A stretch of DNA of 64,000 nucleotides from JBDHWG01 sp046328525. Its GTDB lineage: Bacteria > Chloroflexota > Anaerolineae > Epilineales > JAHCIE01. A program made the translations under genes and the position numbers. The DNA lies in contig JAXLWK010000003.1 of assembly GCA_046328525.1 (NCBI GenBank), positions 310,001-374,000 on the forward strand, written 5' to 3'. Numbering within the stretch: position 1 is the first letter of the stretch; each line of letters opens with the position of its first letter. Of this stretch, positions 53,061 to 61,217 are shown in pieces. The notes beneath the pieces were generated by a model, which had not been told where the DNA came from, searched no databases, and was given only the letters and a program-made list of their open reading frames with translations.

Positions 53061-54215
53061 ATGGCACGAGACCACTCGCACGACAGCAACCTGCCATCGG
53101 TGCCGGACACGGGCGCTCGGAGCAGCGCCCCCGACGCGCATGATCACGCGCACGATCACAGCCACGACCACAGCCACGATGACGAGCACGATCACGGCCA
53201 CGAGCACGAACATGACACGGGGCTGCTAGGCCGCCTCCGCGAGGCTATTCCGTTCCTCCACGGCCACTCCCACGGCGAGGTGTCCGTAGATGCCGCGCTC
53301 GAAGGTAGCGCGCGGGGCATCTGGGCCTTGAAGATCTCCCTCGCCATTCTCGGCGCGACGGCCCTGTTCCAGGTTGTGATTGCCGTGATGAGCGGTAGCG
53401 TCGGCCTGCTCGCCGATACTATCCATAATATCGCCGACGCGCTCACTGCGTTGCCGCTGTGGGTCGCCTTTGTCATCGGGCGCCGCCCGCCGAACCGCGG
53501 CTACACCTACGGCTACGGCCGGGCTGAGGACATCGCGGGTGTGGTCATCGTGCTCATCATTTTCATCAGCGCCGCAGTCGCGGCGTATGAGACGCTCCAG
53601 AAGCTCTTGCACCCTGAGCCGCTGACCGCCGTCGGCTGGGTCATGCTGGCGGCGATTGTCGGCTTCATTGGGAACGAGGCCGTCGCCGTCCTGCGCATTC
53701 GCGTCGGCAGGGAGATAGGCTCGGCTGCGCTGGTTGCCGACGGCGAGCACGCGCGTATTGACGGTCTCACATCCCTCGCGGTGCTCATCGGCGCCGTCGG
53801 CAGTTGGCTCGGCTTTCCCCTCGCTGATCCCCTGGTCGGCCTTGGCATCACCGTGGCGATTCTGTTCATTGCGCGGGATGCAGCGGTGGTTATGTGGCGG
53901 CGGCTCATGGATGCCGTGGACCCGTCGCTGGTGGACGGCGTGGAGCGCGTGGCGGCGCGGACACCGGGGGTGCAGGAAGTTCATGACGTTCGCATTCGGT
54001 GGATTGGCCACCGACTGTATGCCGAGCTGCACGTCACGGTGGATGAGGACCTGACGACCCGCCAGGCCCACGATATCGCGGAGACGGTGCGCCACGAGCT
54101 GCTGCACGACCAGCCGCGTCTGAGCGTTGTCAATGTGCATGTGGACCCATGCGGACATAACGGCGGCGACCCCCACAACATGACCGCGCACCACGCCCAA
54201 CCAGGCCGGTTGTAG
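53061..54215 (+). CDS. Cation diffusion facilitator with His-rich N-terminus
   Basis: 384 residues. Residues 20-75 are a His/Asp-rich segment (HDHAHDHSHDHSHDDEHDHG) likely to bind metal. Six membrane helices follow, with the transport-site motifs LADTIHNIADA and ADGEHARIDGLTS, then a C-terminal cytoplasmic domain (about 290-370). It exports Zn, Co, Fe or Mn in exchange for protons. The first site has HNIAD where the usual zinc site is HxxxD, which is conserved here. ATG 53061 with GGGGGAG. Confidence 0.93.
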   Translation: MARDHSHDSNLPSVPDTGARSSAPDAHDHAHDHSHDHSHDDEHDHGHEHEHDTGLLGRLREAIPFLHGHSHGEVSVDAALEGSARGIWALKISLAILGATALFQVVIAVMSGSVGLLADTIHNIADALTALPLWVAFVIGRRPPNRGYTYGYGRAEDIAGVVIVLIIFISAAVAAYETLQKLLHPEPLTAVGWVMLAAIVGFIGNEAVAVLRIRVGREIGSAALVADGEHARIDGLTSLAVLIGAVGSWLGFPLADPLVGLGITVAILFIARDAAVVMWRRLMDAVDPSLVDGVERVAARTPGVQEVHDVRIRWIGHRLYAELHVTVDEDLTTRQAHDIAETVRHELLHDQPRLSVVNVHVDPCGHNGGDPHNMTAHHAQPGRL

Positions 54216-54222
54216 ATAAAGA

Positions 54223-54279
54223 CGCGGGGCATCCGACCTCGGCCGCGTGGTATGTGCGGTGTTGGCAGGGTGCCCCGCG
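54223..54279. terminator. Long-loop inverted repeat between convergent genes
   Basis: CGCGGGGCA (54223-54231) and TGCCCCGCG (54271-54279), 39-nt loop. Confidence 0.4.
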
Positions 54280-54305
54280 CCTGATTGGGCGCTATGACAG
54301 GTCTG

Positions 54306-55025
54306 TTATTGCGGCTTCACGTAGGCTGTGATATGGAAGCTCGCCGAAGGGCGGAGTGGATCGTTCGTGACAACCTTAACCTCGCGCGTCACCCGCGTGC
54401 CGGCGATTTGCTCCGTTGTCGGATCGAACGAGATCTTGACGGTTGTCTGCCCACCGGGCGGAACAGTGTTGTCGCTGACCAGCGACGCTGTACACCCTCA
54501 GGTACTTTTGACGCTGGCAATCTCCAGCGGCTTGCTCCCGTCGTTCTTGATCACGAAGGTCTTCTCGACCTTCTCCGTCGGCGAGATCTCGCCAAAATCA
54601 TAGACATACTTTGAGGCCGTCAGATCAGGCAGGGCCAGGCGCGGGTTATCCCCGGCCGGCCGCTCGGCGATGCTGATGGGTTGCAGGGCCGGCGGGACGG
54701 GGATCGGCGGGTCACTGGGGTTGCCGCCGAGCTGATACGGCCCCTTGCCCGCTGGCGCGGCCGGGTTCGCGCCGGCTCCCGGCGCTGCGGCCGGGTTCGC
54801 CCCCGCCGCTCCTGCCGCCGGGTTCTGTCCACTGATTGCCGCGCTCTGAGCCGCCGGCGCTCCCTGGCTTGCCGTCGTTGCACCGCCGCCTGCGACGATC
54901 CGCCCGACGGCGAAGGCCAGGCCAAAGATCACGATGGCCGCCAGGATACCGCCGCCGATGAGCAGAGCGCGCATGTCGAGCCGAATCTGAACGTTGTCGT
55001 TGTTCGGCGTACGCCTTTGACTCAC
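54306..55025 (-). CDS. DUF1573 membrane-anchored protein with selenocysteine (U-G-C-T)
   Basis: 240 codons from the GTG at 55025 (GAGGAG upstream), through TGA at 54500-54498 (codon 176), to TAA at 54308-54306. A membrane helix (about 19-40) and a Pro/Ala linker lead to the DUF1573 domain. Where the two paralogues downstream read SCGCT, this gene reads T-U-GCT. Homology then continues to the end: VSDNTVPPGGQTTVKISFDP and a FHITAYVKPQ terminus. A SECIS-like hairpin follows the TGA. Seen: TGA position, continued frame, hairpin. Inferred: Sec. DUF1573 function is not established; the Sec/Cys pair suggests redox or metal chemistry outside the membrane. Confidence 0.9.
54466..54500 (-). promoter_or_regulatory. 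SECIS-like element after the DUF1573 TGA
   Basis: On the mRNA, GUCGCU and AGCGAC form a 6-bp stem that closes a GGUC loop; the loop begins 17 nt after the UGA. A lower helix GUGU / ACAC adds four pairs. In E. coli fdhF the loop AGGUCU has GGUC starting 18 nt after the UGA, so loop sequence and distance agree closely. Confidence 0.72.
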
Positions 55026-55039
55026 TCGTGCTTCTCCTC

Positions 55040-55056
55040 TCTTACACGTCGTAAGA
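55040..55056. promoter_or_regulatory. Operator-like palindrome 1 (TCTTAC-N5-GTAAGA)
   Basis: Perfect 6-bp arms with ACGTC in the centre, just upstream of the ribosome binding site of the Sec-DUF1573 gene and in the divergent region with the BlaI-like gene. The same arms recur at 56666-56682. Confidence 0.7.
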
Positions 55057-55260
55057 CCTACAATATCAACACAATAAACGCTGCGTCGGGCGGAAAGATA
55101 CGGCCACGCCCTCACGGCGTGCAACTCCGCCGCCCCCGTTGGCGATGGCAGAACTGCGCGCCGCGCGTATCTTTTGGGCCTGCTGAACGTTAATCATTCC
55201 GACGGCGCACACCACCCGTTTGGACGCCGCCGTTGGTGGAGATGAGGGGGTAACAAGCCT

Positions 55261-55677
55261 GTGGTAAAGCGCGCAATTCAGAACTTCAAGCTTGACCAGC
55301 GAGGCCTGGCCCGGGTTCTTGGCGAGCTAGAGGCGCGCATCGTCGAGGCTGTGTGGGAGATTGGCCCATCCACAGTCCAGGACGTGTGCGACCGGCTCGG
55401 CAAAGACCAGAACTACAAGACGATCATGACGGTGATGAACCGCCTGGTCGAGAAGCGCATCCTCCTACGCCGCAGGGAGTCGCGCGCCTTTGTGTACGAG
55501 GCAGCCGCCTCACGAGATGACTTCATGCAGGATGTGTCGCGCTACGTGGTCGAGGGGCTGTTGCAGGACTTCGGTCCGGCAGCCATCAGTCAGTTCCTCG
55601 CCGCGATGGATGCGTCGCCGGAGAGCCTGGCGGCGTTGCAGCGCCTCATCGAGTCGGAACGCCACCCGGAGGAGTAA
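55261..55677 (+). CDS. BlaI/MecI-family transcriptional repressor
   Basis: 138 residues. The winged helix-turn-helix is typical (LEARIVEAVWEIGPSTVQDVCDRL; NYKTIMTVMNRLVEKRILLRR). BlaI-type repressors bind dyad operators and are inactivated when a partner M56 peptidase is triggered. The M56 gene starts 2 bp after its stop. Putative operators with identical arms lie upstream of the divergent Sec-DUF1573 gene and before the lipoprotein at 56707, so the regulon may be redox- or envelope-related and not beta-lactamase. GTG start behind GAGGGGG. Confidence 0.9.
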   Translation: MVKRAIQNFKLDQRGLARVLGELEARIVEAVWEIGPSTVQDVCDRLGKDQNYKTIMTVMNRLVEKRILLRRRESRAFVYEAAASRDDFMQDVSRYVVEGLLQDFGPAAISQFLAAMDASPESLAALQRLIESERHPEE

Positions 55678-55679
55678 GC

Positions 55680-56621
55680 GTGATCGAGATACATTGGCGC
55701 GGCGGCCGACCGGGCGCTGACGGGCCGTTCTATGCCCTTGTGATCGTCGCCCTGGGTCTCCTGGCGGGGCTGGCAGGGTTCATCGTGCGCTACGCGCCGA
55801 CGGTCGTCGAGCGCGCCACCGATGCGTGCCTGACAGTGGCAGAGGGCGCGGCGACGGCCGGCTCGGCGCTGCTCGTCCCATGGTCCGTGACTAGCATCAT
55901 CGTCGGCTTCGCCGCCGTGACCATCATCTGGCAGCTCGTCGCGACGCGGTTGATGATGCGCCGCCTCCTGGAGAACGCCCAACCCTTGCCCGCCTCCGTC
56001 GCCGCAGCCGCTCGCCGCGCGGCGCTGGCCGCGGTGGACTACGTGGAGGACGATCGGGCGTTCGCCTTCTGCTATGGCGTCACCCGGCCGAGGGTGTGCG
56101 TCTCCTCGGCGCTCGTGGACATGCTCACGCCCATCGAGCTGGAAGCCGTGCTGCTGCATGAGCGTCACCACCTGGTCAGCCGCGACCCCCTGAAGGTGCT
56201 CATCAGCCGCGCCCTGGGCATGGGCCTCTTCTTCCTGCCCGTGGCGCACGATCTGCGCGACCGCTACCTGGCCGGCAAGGAAATCGCCGCCGACGCCAGC
56301 GCTGCGGAGACTGTCCAGAGCGAGCTGCCCCTCGCCAGCGCCCTGTTGAAGCTGCTCTCCCAGGGCGACCAGGGGCTGCCGTCCACCGTGGCTGCCATCG
56401 GCGCGTTCAACGTCACCGAGGAGCGCATCCAGCGCATTCTCCGGGGGGGCGCGGGTGGCCGAGCCTACCTGGAGCGGCGGCGGCTGCTCCTGAGCGCCTT
56501 TGTGGTGGCTGTCATCTTCGCCGCGAGCTACCTGCCGGTGGCAATTGGCGGCGCTAACGCCATGGCGAGCGAGTGCTCCCAGATTAGCCTGGCGTCCGAT
56601 TTGTCCGGAAACACGCGCTGA
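55680..56621 (+). CDS. M56/M48-type membrane metallopeptidase (BlaR1-like, no sensor domain)
   Basis: 313 residues. Two N-terminal membrane helices (about 18-38 and 66-90) precede the zinc motif H160-E-R-H-H164, with a likely third ligand in KEIAADASA, and a last helix near 265-290. Unlike BlaR1 it has no penicillin-binding sensor, so the signal is different. It presumably cleaves or releases the BlaI-like repressor. GTG start with GGAGGAG. Confidence 0.87.
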   Translation: MIEIHWRGGRPGADGPFYALVIVALGLLAGLAGFIVRYAPTVVERATDACLTVAEGAATAGSALLVPWSVTSIIVGFAAVTIIWQLVATRLMMRRLLENAQPLPASVAAAARRAALAAVDYVEDDRAFAFCYGVTRPRVCVSSALVDMLTPIELEAVLLHERHHLVSRDPLKVLISRALGMGLFFLPVAHDLRDRYLAGKEIAADASAAETVQSELPLASALLKLLSQGDQGLPSTVAAIGAFNVTEERIQRILRGGAGGRAYLERRRLLLSAFVVAVIFAASYLPVAIGGANAMASECSQISLASDLSGNTR

Positions 56622-56665
56622 AGCCGTATCTGGCGGCCTCTCAGCGCGTTATCTAAGCTGGTTAG

Positions 56666-56682
56666 TCTTACATAGCGTAAGA
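56666..56682. promoter_or_regulatory. Operator-like palindrome 2 (TCTTAC-N5-GTAAGA)
   Basis: Same arms as at 55040-55056 with ATAGC in the centre, 24 bp before the start of the beta-propeller lipoprotein. Confidence 0.7.
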
Positions 56683-56706
56683 GACACGCACACGACGGAG
56701 TTCGTC

Positions 56707-58389
56707 ATGGTTAAACGACTGATGCTGGGTCTGGCTCTACTAGGAGCTGTGACTCTCAGCGCATGCACCCAATCACCCGCGACTGCGCCCGCTCCGGCGG
56801 CGCCACCGGCGGCCGCGAGTGACAGCGGCAGCCAGCCCGCCCAGAGCGCGCCGGCGGCCGGGCAGCCGCCCGCGGCCCAGCCCGCGGCCCCCAGCAGTGG
56901 CGCCGTTAGCGCGGAAGAGGCTGTGCGTGGGCAGGTGCTCGTTCCGCCCAAGAACCCCAGCGCCGGCCTGGGGGGTGAGATCCGCCCGACCACGGTGCCT
57001 GACGCGATTGTCCCCCTCGGCCCCAGCACCACCTCGAAGGACCGCGTCATCTACGTGCGCGGCGGCAATCTCTGGCTCGCCTCGGCCGACGGCAAGGAAC
57101 ACCGCAAGCTGCTCCCCGACACCGCTCCAGCCGTGTGGTCGCCGCCAAAGGACCCGGGTCGCGCCTGGGTCGCGCCGTCGAGCCGCCAGGTTCTGTATTT
57201 CACCGCGCCCAAGGGCAGTGCGGTGCTCGTGGACATTGACGGCAAGAACCAGCGAACGCTTCTCGATAACGCCCTGCCGATGCCCAACACGTTGGATGAC
57301 CGCGAGCGGCAGAAGGTCGAGCGCAAGCTGATTGACCAGGAAGTGATCTGGAGTCCGGACGAGAGCAAGTTCGCTTTCGTCGCCGCGCCCAAGGGCCAGG
57401 TTGACCTCTACATGGTTGACACGCAAACGGGGAAGACGACCCAGCTCACGAACGACATCTTGCAGGAGGATCTCCTGACCTGGTCGCCCAAGGGGGACAC
57501 GCTGTTCTTCAAGGGCCGCGATGACGCCAACAACCAGGAGAAAGCGTTCCTTGTGCGCGGACCCCAGGTCACTGAGATTCCGACGGATAAGATCGCGGGT
57601 ACGGTGAACGAGAAGGTGCTGGGGGGCGTCCTGTCGCCGGGCTGGTACGACAACGACCGCGTCTTCTTCTACCCGGCCAGCGCCAACCTGACGTCCCTGG
57701 GCCTGTGGATGTATGACCTGCGCGACGGGAGCCTGACGCCGCTCATCAAGGACCCCGTCACAGCGCCGGCCTACGACAAGACGAGCCGCCGCTGGGCCTA
57801 CGTCAGCAGCGACGACAAGAAGACGCTGTACGTCCTGGACACGCCGGGGGCGCAGCCCAAGGCCCTCGTCCAGCAGAACGGCGAAGCGCCCATCTGGACG
57901 CCCGACGGCAAGCGGATCGTGTACTCGTCCGATAACGGGCAGATGTACGACATCCACGTCGTCAACGCGGATGGCACGAACGAGCGGACGTTGGCGACCA
58001 ACGTCAACCTCATCGGCGACAACCCGGCCAACCAAAGCCCGGCCGGCAAGCGGTTCTTCTCGCCCGATGGCAAGCTCCTCGTGTATACAGCCGCCGGCGC
58101 GGACTACGGCATGACCGGCGACAACCTCGAAAACTGGTGGGCTGTGCCGCTGGACGGCAGCCGCGCGGCGTCGCCGCTCACCGACATTCCCAAGATCTTC
58201 TACGTCCGCCAGCTGTCCTACTCGCCGGACCAGGACTCCTTTGCCTTCACGGGCCTGCGCTACGCCGACCGGGCGACGCACCTGTGGACGGCGAGCCGCA
58301 ACGGTGGCGCCATCGTCAAGGTGGATGCCGAGGTGCGCTGGTATAAGTGGCTCGACCCGACCGCCGCTGCGAAGGCCGCTACCAACTAA
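56707..58389 (+). CDS. TolB-like beta-propeller lipoprotein
   Basis: 560 residues. Lipobox LSAC gives C20; a Pro/Ala linker runs to about residue 85. The rest contains PD40-type repeats (VIYVRGGNLWLASADGKE, SPDESKFAFVAAPKGQVDLYMVD, TPDGKRIVYSSDNGQMYDIHVV). Such propellers bind partners or ligands outside the membrane. ATG 56707 with GGAG. A palindrome just upstream is shared with the Sec-DUF1573 gene, so the two may be co-regulated. Confidence 0.87.
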   Translation: MVKRLMLGLALLGAVTLSACTQSPATAPAPAAPPAAASDSGSQPAQSAPAAGQPPAAQPAAPSSGAVSAEEAVRGQVLVPPKNPSAGLGGEIRPTTVPDAIVPLGPSTTSKDRVIYVRGGNLWLASADGKEHRKLLPDTAPAVWSPPKDPGRAWVAPSSRQVLYFTAPKGSAVLVDIDGKNQRTLLDNALPMPNTLDDRERQKVERKLIDQEVIWSPDESKFAFVAAPKGQVDLYMVDTQTGKTTQLTNDILQEDLLTWSPKGDTLFFKGRDDANNQEKAFLVRGPQVTEIPTDKIAGTVNEKVLGGVLSPGWYDNDRVFFYPASANLTSLGLWMYDLRDGSLTPLIKDPVTAPAYDKTSRRWAYVSSDDKKTLYVLDTPGAQPKALVQQNGEAPIWTPDGKRIVYSSDNGQMYDIHVVNADGTNERTLATNVNLIGDNPANQSPAGKRFFSPDGKLLVYTAAGADYGMTGDNLENWWAVPLDGSRAASPLTDIPKIFYVRQLSYSPDQDSFAFTGLRYADRATHLWTASRNGGAIVKVDAEVRWYKWLDPTAAAKAATN

Positions 58390-58448
58390 CGTCACTTGTC
58401 GCGCACGTCTATCGCGCGTAGTAGAACCACACTCAAGGGAGGATACTC

Positions 58449-59108
58449 ATGAGCAATCGTAAGGACAACCAGGTCGTTATTCGCCTCGATCAGCGCGTAT
58501 TCTACGCCGCGGTAGCCATCGTGGGCATCTTGGCTCTGTTTGGGATCGGGCTATACATCGGCCAGCTCACGGCCGGCGGCAGCCGTCAGACGACCACGGC
58601 CGCTGCCGCCTCGCAGCCGCCGCTGGCGCTCAACGCCCCGGCGCCGCAGGCCGGCTCGCAGCCGGTGCAGCCCGTCACCAGCCAGCAGACCGGCGGCCAG
58701 AACCCCTTCTCGCAGAATGGCCCCAACACCACCGGCCCCATTGACCCCTTTGGGTCCGACGCGCGGGTGACCATTCCGGAGATCAAGGACAAAGGCTACA
58801 CGTGGGACTTCGGCAACGTCCCGGCGCAGCAGAAGGTCGAAAAGGTCCTTCAGCTCTCCAACAATGGCAAGAGCCAGCTCATCATTGACAACGTGACGGC
58901 GTCCTGCGGCTGCACCGCCGCTGTCGTCAGCCAGGACAAGATTGACGCCGGCCAGTCGGCGGACCTGCGCGTGGGCTACGACCCGCGCGTCAACAAGGAC
59001 GCGGGCAAGTTCATCAGCCGCAAGGTGCAGGTGAAGTACCACTTCTCCGACGACCCGGCGCCCAAGACCCAGGAGTTCACGATTACGGCCAACGTCGCCA
59101 ATCAGTAG
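58449..59108 (+). CDS. DUF1573 membrane-anchored protein (Cys form 1)
   Basis: 219 residues. The N-terminal anchor (about 17-38) and the preceding VVIRLDQR are clearly related to the same part of the Sec-DUF1573 protein. The DUF1573 domain (about 110-217) has the intact TASCGCTAAVV motif. These proteins are exported with a single anchor and are proposed to bind metal or partners. ATG 58449 behind GGAGG. Confidence 0.9.
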   Translation: MSNRKDNQVVIRLDQRVFYAAVAIVGILALFGIGLYIGQLTAGGSRQTTTAAAASQPPLALNAPAPQAGSQPVQPVTSQQTGGQNPFSQNGPNTTGPIDPFGSDARVTIPEIKDKGYTWDFGNVPAQQKVEKVLQLSNNGKSQLIIDNVTASCGCTAAVVSQDKIDAGQSADLRVGYDPRVNKDAGKFISRKVQVKYHFSDDPAPKTQEFTITANVANQ

Positions 59109-59178
59109 ACTGGTGGCCGAGGGCGGCAGGCAGTCGGCTTCTGCCACGCTCGCCGCCCTCCAGGCACGAGGGAGTTCG

Positions 59179-59934
59179 ATGAGCAAGTCTAAGCAATCCA
59201 CGGCGCCCCGCAGCGCCGCCCCGGCGGCCCCCAAGCGCGAGGTTGTCGTCAACGTCAATAAGAACGTATTATTTGCCATAGCCCTGGTTCTGGGGGCGCT
59301 GGTCATGCTGGGCGGCGGTTTCTTCATCGGCCAGGCCCTGTTCCGCCCGCGCGGCACGGGCGACACCGTGGCCCAGACGGCCCCCGGGGCGAGCAATTTG
59401 CCCGACAGCGTGCCGTCCAACGTCCAGGGCGCGCCGTCGGGCTTGCAGGTGAAGCCTGCCCCGTCCGATCCGAATGCGCTGCACCCGAACCTGGAAGGCT
59501 TTGTGCCGGTCAGCCCGAGCGCGGTGCCTGTCAACAACGGTGAGGCGAGGCTCGCCATCGAGGGGATCAATGACAAGGCCACGTATGACATGGGCGACGT
59601 GAAGAGCGGCGACAAGGCGGTCAGCAAGTTCACGGTCAAGAACGTGGGCAAGGCCGACCTCGTCATCAACCAGATGTACACGTCGTGCGGCTGTACGCTG
59701 GCCGAGTTCGCCGGCCGCCAGGTGACCGACGATCCGTTCGTGCCGCCGATTGTCATCAAGCCCGGCCAGGCCGAGCCGCTGAACATCACTTACGATCCGA
59801 AGGTCATCCAGGACGAGGGCAAGGTGGACAAGTTCGTCCAGATCTTCTCGAACGATCCCACGGCCAAGAAGATCGAGGGCGAGTTCAAGGAATCTCGTTT
59901 CCGCCTGACCGCCAACGTACTCGCTTCGCAGTAG
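59179..59934 (+). CDS. DUF1573 membrane-anchored protein (Cys form 2)
   Basis: 251 residues from the ATG at 59179, with GAGGGAG upstream. The anchor helix is at about 30-53 and the DUF1573 domain at about 130-248 with YTSCGCTLAEFAG. It has a longer loop after the CGC motif (DDPFVPPIVIKPGQ) than form 1. It is followed after 67 bp by the SurA-TlpA fusion, which suggests a common thiol-redox role. Confidence 0.9.
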   Translation: MSKSKQSTAPRSAAPAAPKREVVVNVNKNVLFAIALVLGALVMLGGGFFIGQALFRPRGTGDTVAQTAPGASNLPDSVPSNVQGAPSGLQVKPAPSDPNALHPNLEGFVPVSPSAVPVNNGEARLAIEGINDKATYDMGDVKSGDKAVSKFTVKNVGKADLVINQMYTSCGCTLAEFAGRQVTDDPFVPPIVIKPGQAEPLNITYDPKVIQDEGKVDKFVQIFSNDPTAKKIEGEFKESRFRLTANVLASQ

Positions 59935-60001
59935 CGCATGGGGCAGCGGCGGCCGCGTGGCCTGGGTCGCGCCGGCACAGCCGCTGCACGAGGAGTATCA
60001 G

Positions 60002-61201
60002 ATGCCGAAGTGGTTTAGCATCGAAGTCACAGATGGCAATGAGCCGGCCCCGCCGGCCGGCGGTCCGCCCAAGCGAGATGATCCGGCGGGCGCGGAGGAA
60101 GCGAAGCGCGGCGGATCGTCGTCGGCCTGGATTATCAGCATCCTGGTGACGATCCTGGTGCTGGTGATTGCCGGCGCGGCGTGGTTCCTGTGGCTGCGGC
60201 CCAACCAGGCCGCCGGCGCCATCAGCGCCAGCTCTGGCCCTAGCGTGCCGTCGTCCCCCGGCGTCCCGGCCCCGCTCGACGACCTGCCGCCGGTGGTGGC
60301 GACGGTGAACGGCGATCCGATCACCCGCGAGCAGCTGACGCAGCTCATTCGCATCAACCAGGCCGTCTACCCGCTGACCAACGGCGGCGAGCTGCCCATT
60401 GACCCGAACTCGCTGCAGCAGATGCGGTCGTCGCTCCTGGACCAGATCGTCAACTCGCGCCTCCAGCTGGCGGCCGCGAAGCAGGACGGCGTTGTCGCCG
60501 CAGACGTGGATGTGGACAAGGACTTGCAGGCGTTCCGCGCCAACTTCGGCGACCCGGCCAAGCTGGATGCGGCGTTGGCCCGCTACGGTCTCAGCCTCGA
60601 CAATATGCGCAACTGGATCCGCGACTCGTCCACGGTCAACAAGTGGGTCGTCATCAAGGGCCAGGAGGCGGCGAAGCAGGGCAAGCCGTTCAGCGTCGAA
60701 AGCTGGCTCAACGACCAGCTCGTGTCGGCGGATATTCAGTACAACATGAAGGGCGGCGGCGGGGGACAACCCCTGCGCGTCGGCGAGATCCCGCCGGACT
60801 TCACGCTTAAGGACCTCGACGGCAAAACCTGGACGGTCAGCGAGCTGAAGGGCAAGCCCGTCGTCCTCAACTTCTGGGCGACGTGGTGCGCGCCGTGCAA
60901 GTTCGAGATGCCGGCCCTGCAAAGCATCTACCAGAAGTACAAGGACAAGGGCCTGGTGGTTCTCGCGGTAGACATCAAGACCGACAATGGCGAGGCCGCC
61001 GTGCGGAAGTATCAGCAAGAGACCGGGATGACCTTCCCCATCGTCATGGATACGACCGGCGAGACGGAGAACAACTACCGCGTGCGCGCCTACCCGACGT
61101 CCTTCTTCATCGGCAAGGATGGCAAGCTGCGCGAGATCAAGCGCGGGGCGTTCATGTCGGCGGACCAGATTGAAGCGTCGGTGAGCAAGATTGTCAACTA
61201 G
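60002..61201 (+). CDS. SurA-N-like / TlpA thioredoxin fusion, membrane anchored
   Basis: 399 residues from the ATG at 60002 with GAGGAG upstream. There is one membrane helix (about 40-62), a SurA_N-like helical chaperone domain (about 95-245; VVATVNGDPITREQL), and a TlpA/ResA-type thioredoxin domain (about 262-399) with W295-CAPC-299. TlpA/ResA proteins reduce apocytochrome c or Cu-site cysteines outside the membrane. The peptidyl-prolyl isomerase part of SurA is absent. The cytochrome c genes downstream support a maturation role. Confidence 0.9.
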   Translation: MPKWFSIEVTDGNEPAPPAGGPPKRDDPAGAEEAKRGGSSSAWIISILVTILVLVIAGAAWFLWLRPNQAAGAISASSGPSVPSSPGVPAPLDDLPPVVATVNGDPITREQLTQLIRINQAVYPLTNGGELPIDPNSLQQMRSSLLDQIVNSRLQLAAAKQDGVVAADVDVDKDLQAFRANFGDPAKLDAALARYGLSLDNMRNWIRDSSTVNKWVVIKGQEAAKQGKPFSVESWLNDQLVSADIQYNMKGGGGGQPLRVGEIPPDFTLKDLDGKTWTVSELKGKPVVLNFWATWCAPCKFEMPALQSIYQKYKDKGLVVLAVDIKTDNGEAAVRKYQQETGMTFPIVMDTTGETENNYRVRAYPTSFFIGKDGKLREIKRGAFMSADQIEASVSKIVN

Positions 61202-61217
61202 AGTCTGGGGGTAGCCG

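Noticed and set aside
54498..55124. A 208-residue DUF1573 protein ending at KST
   Set aside because: It would lack the motif and the C-terminal half of the domain, which continue in the same frame after the TGA. The start at 55124 also lacks a ribosome binding site.
55261..56621. Beta-lactam resistance locus
   Set aside because: The M56 protein has no penicillin-binding sensor domain and no beta-lactamase gene is present; only the BlaI/M56 regulatory logic is shared.
60882..60900. A third selenocysteine site in the TlpA domain
   Set aside because: The active site reads WCAPC with normal Cys codons and no TGA.
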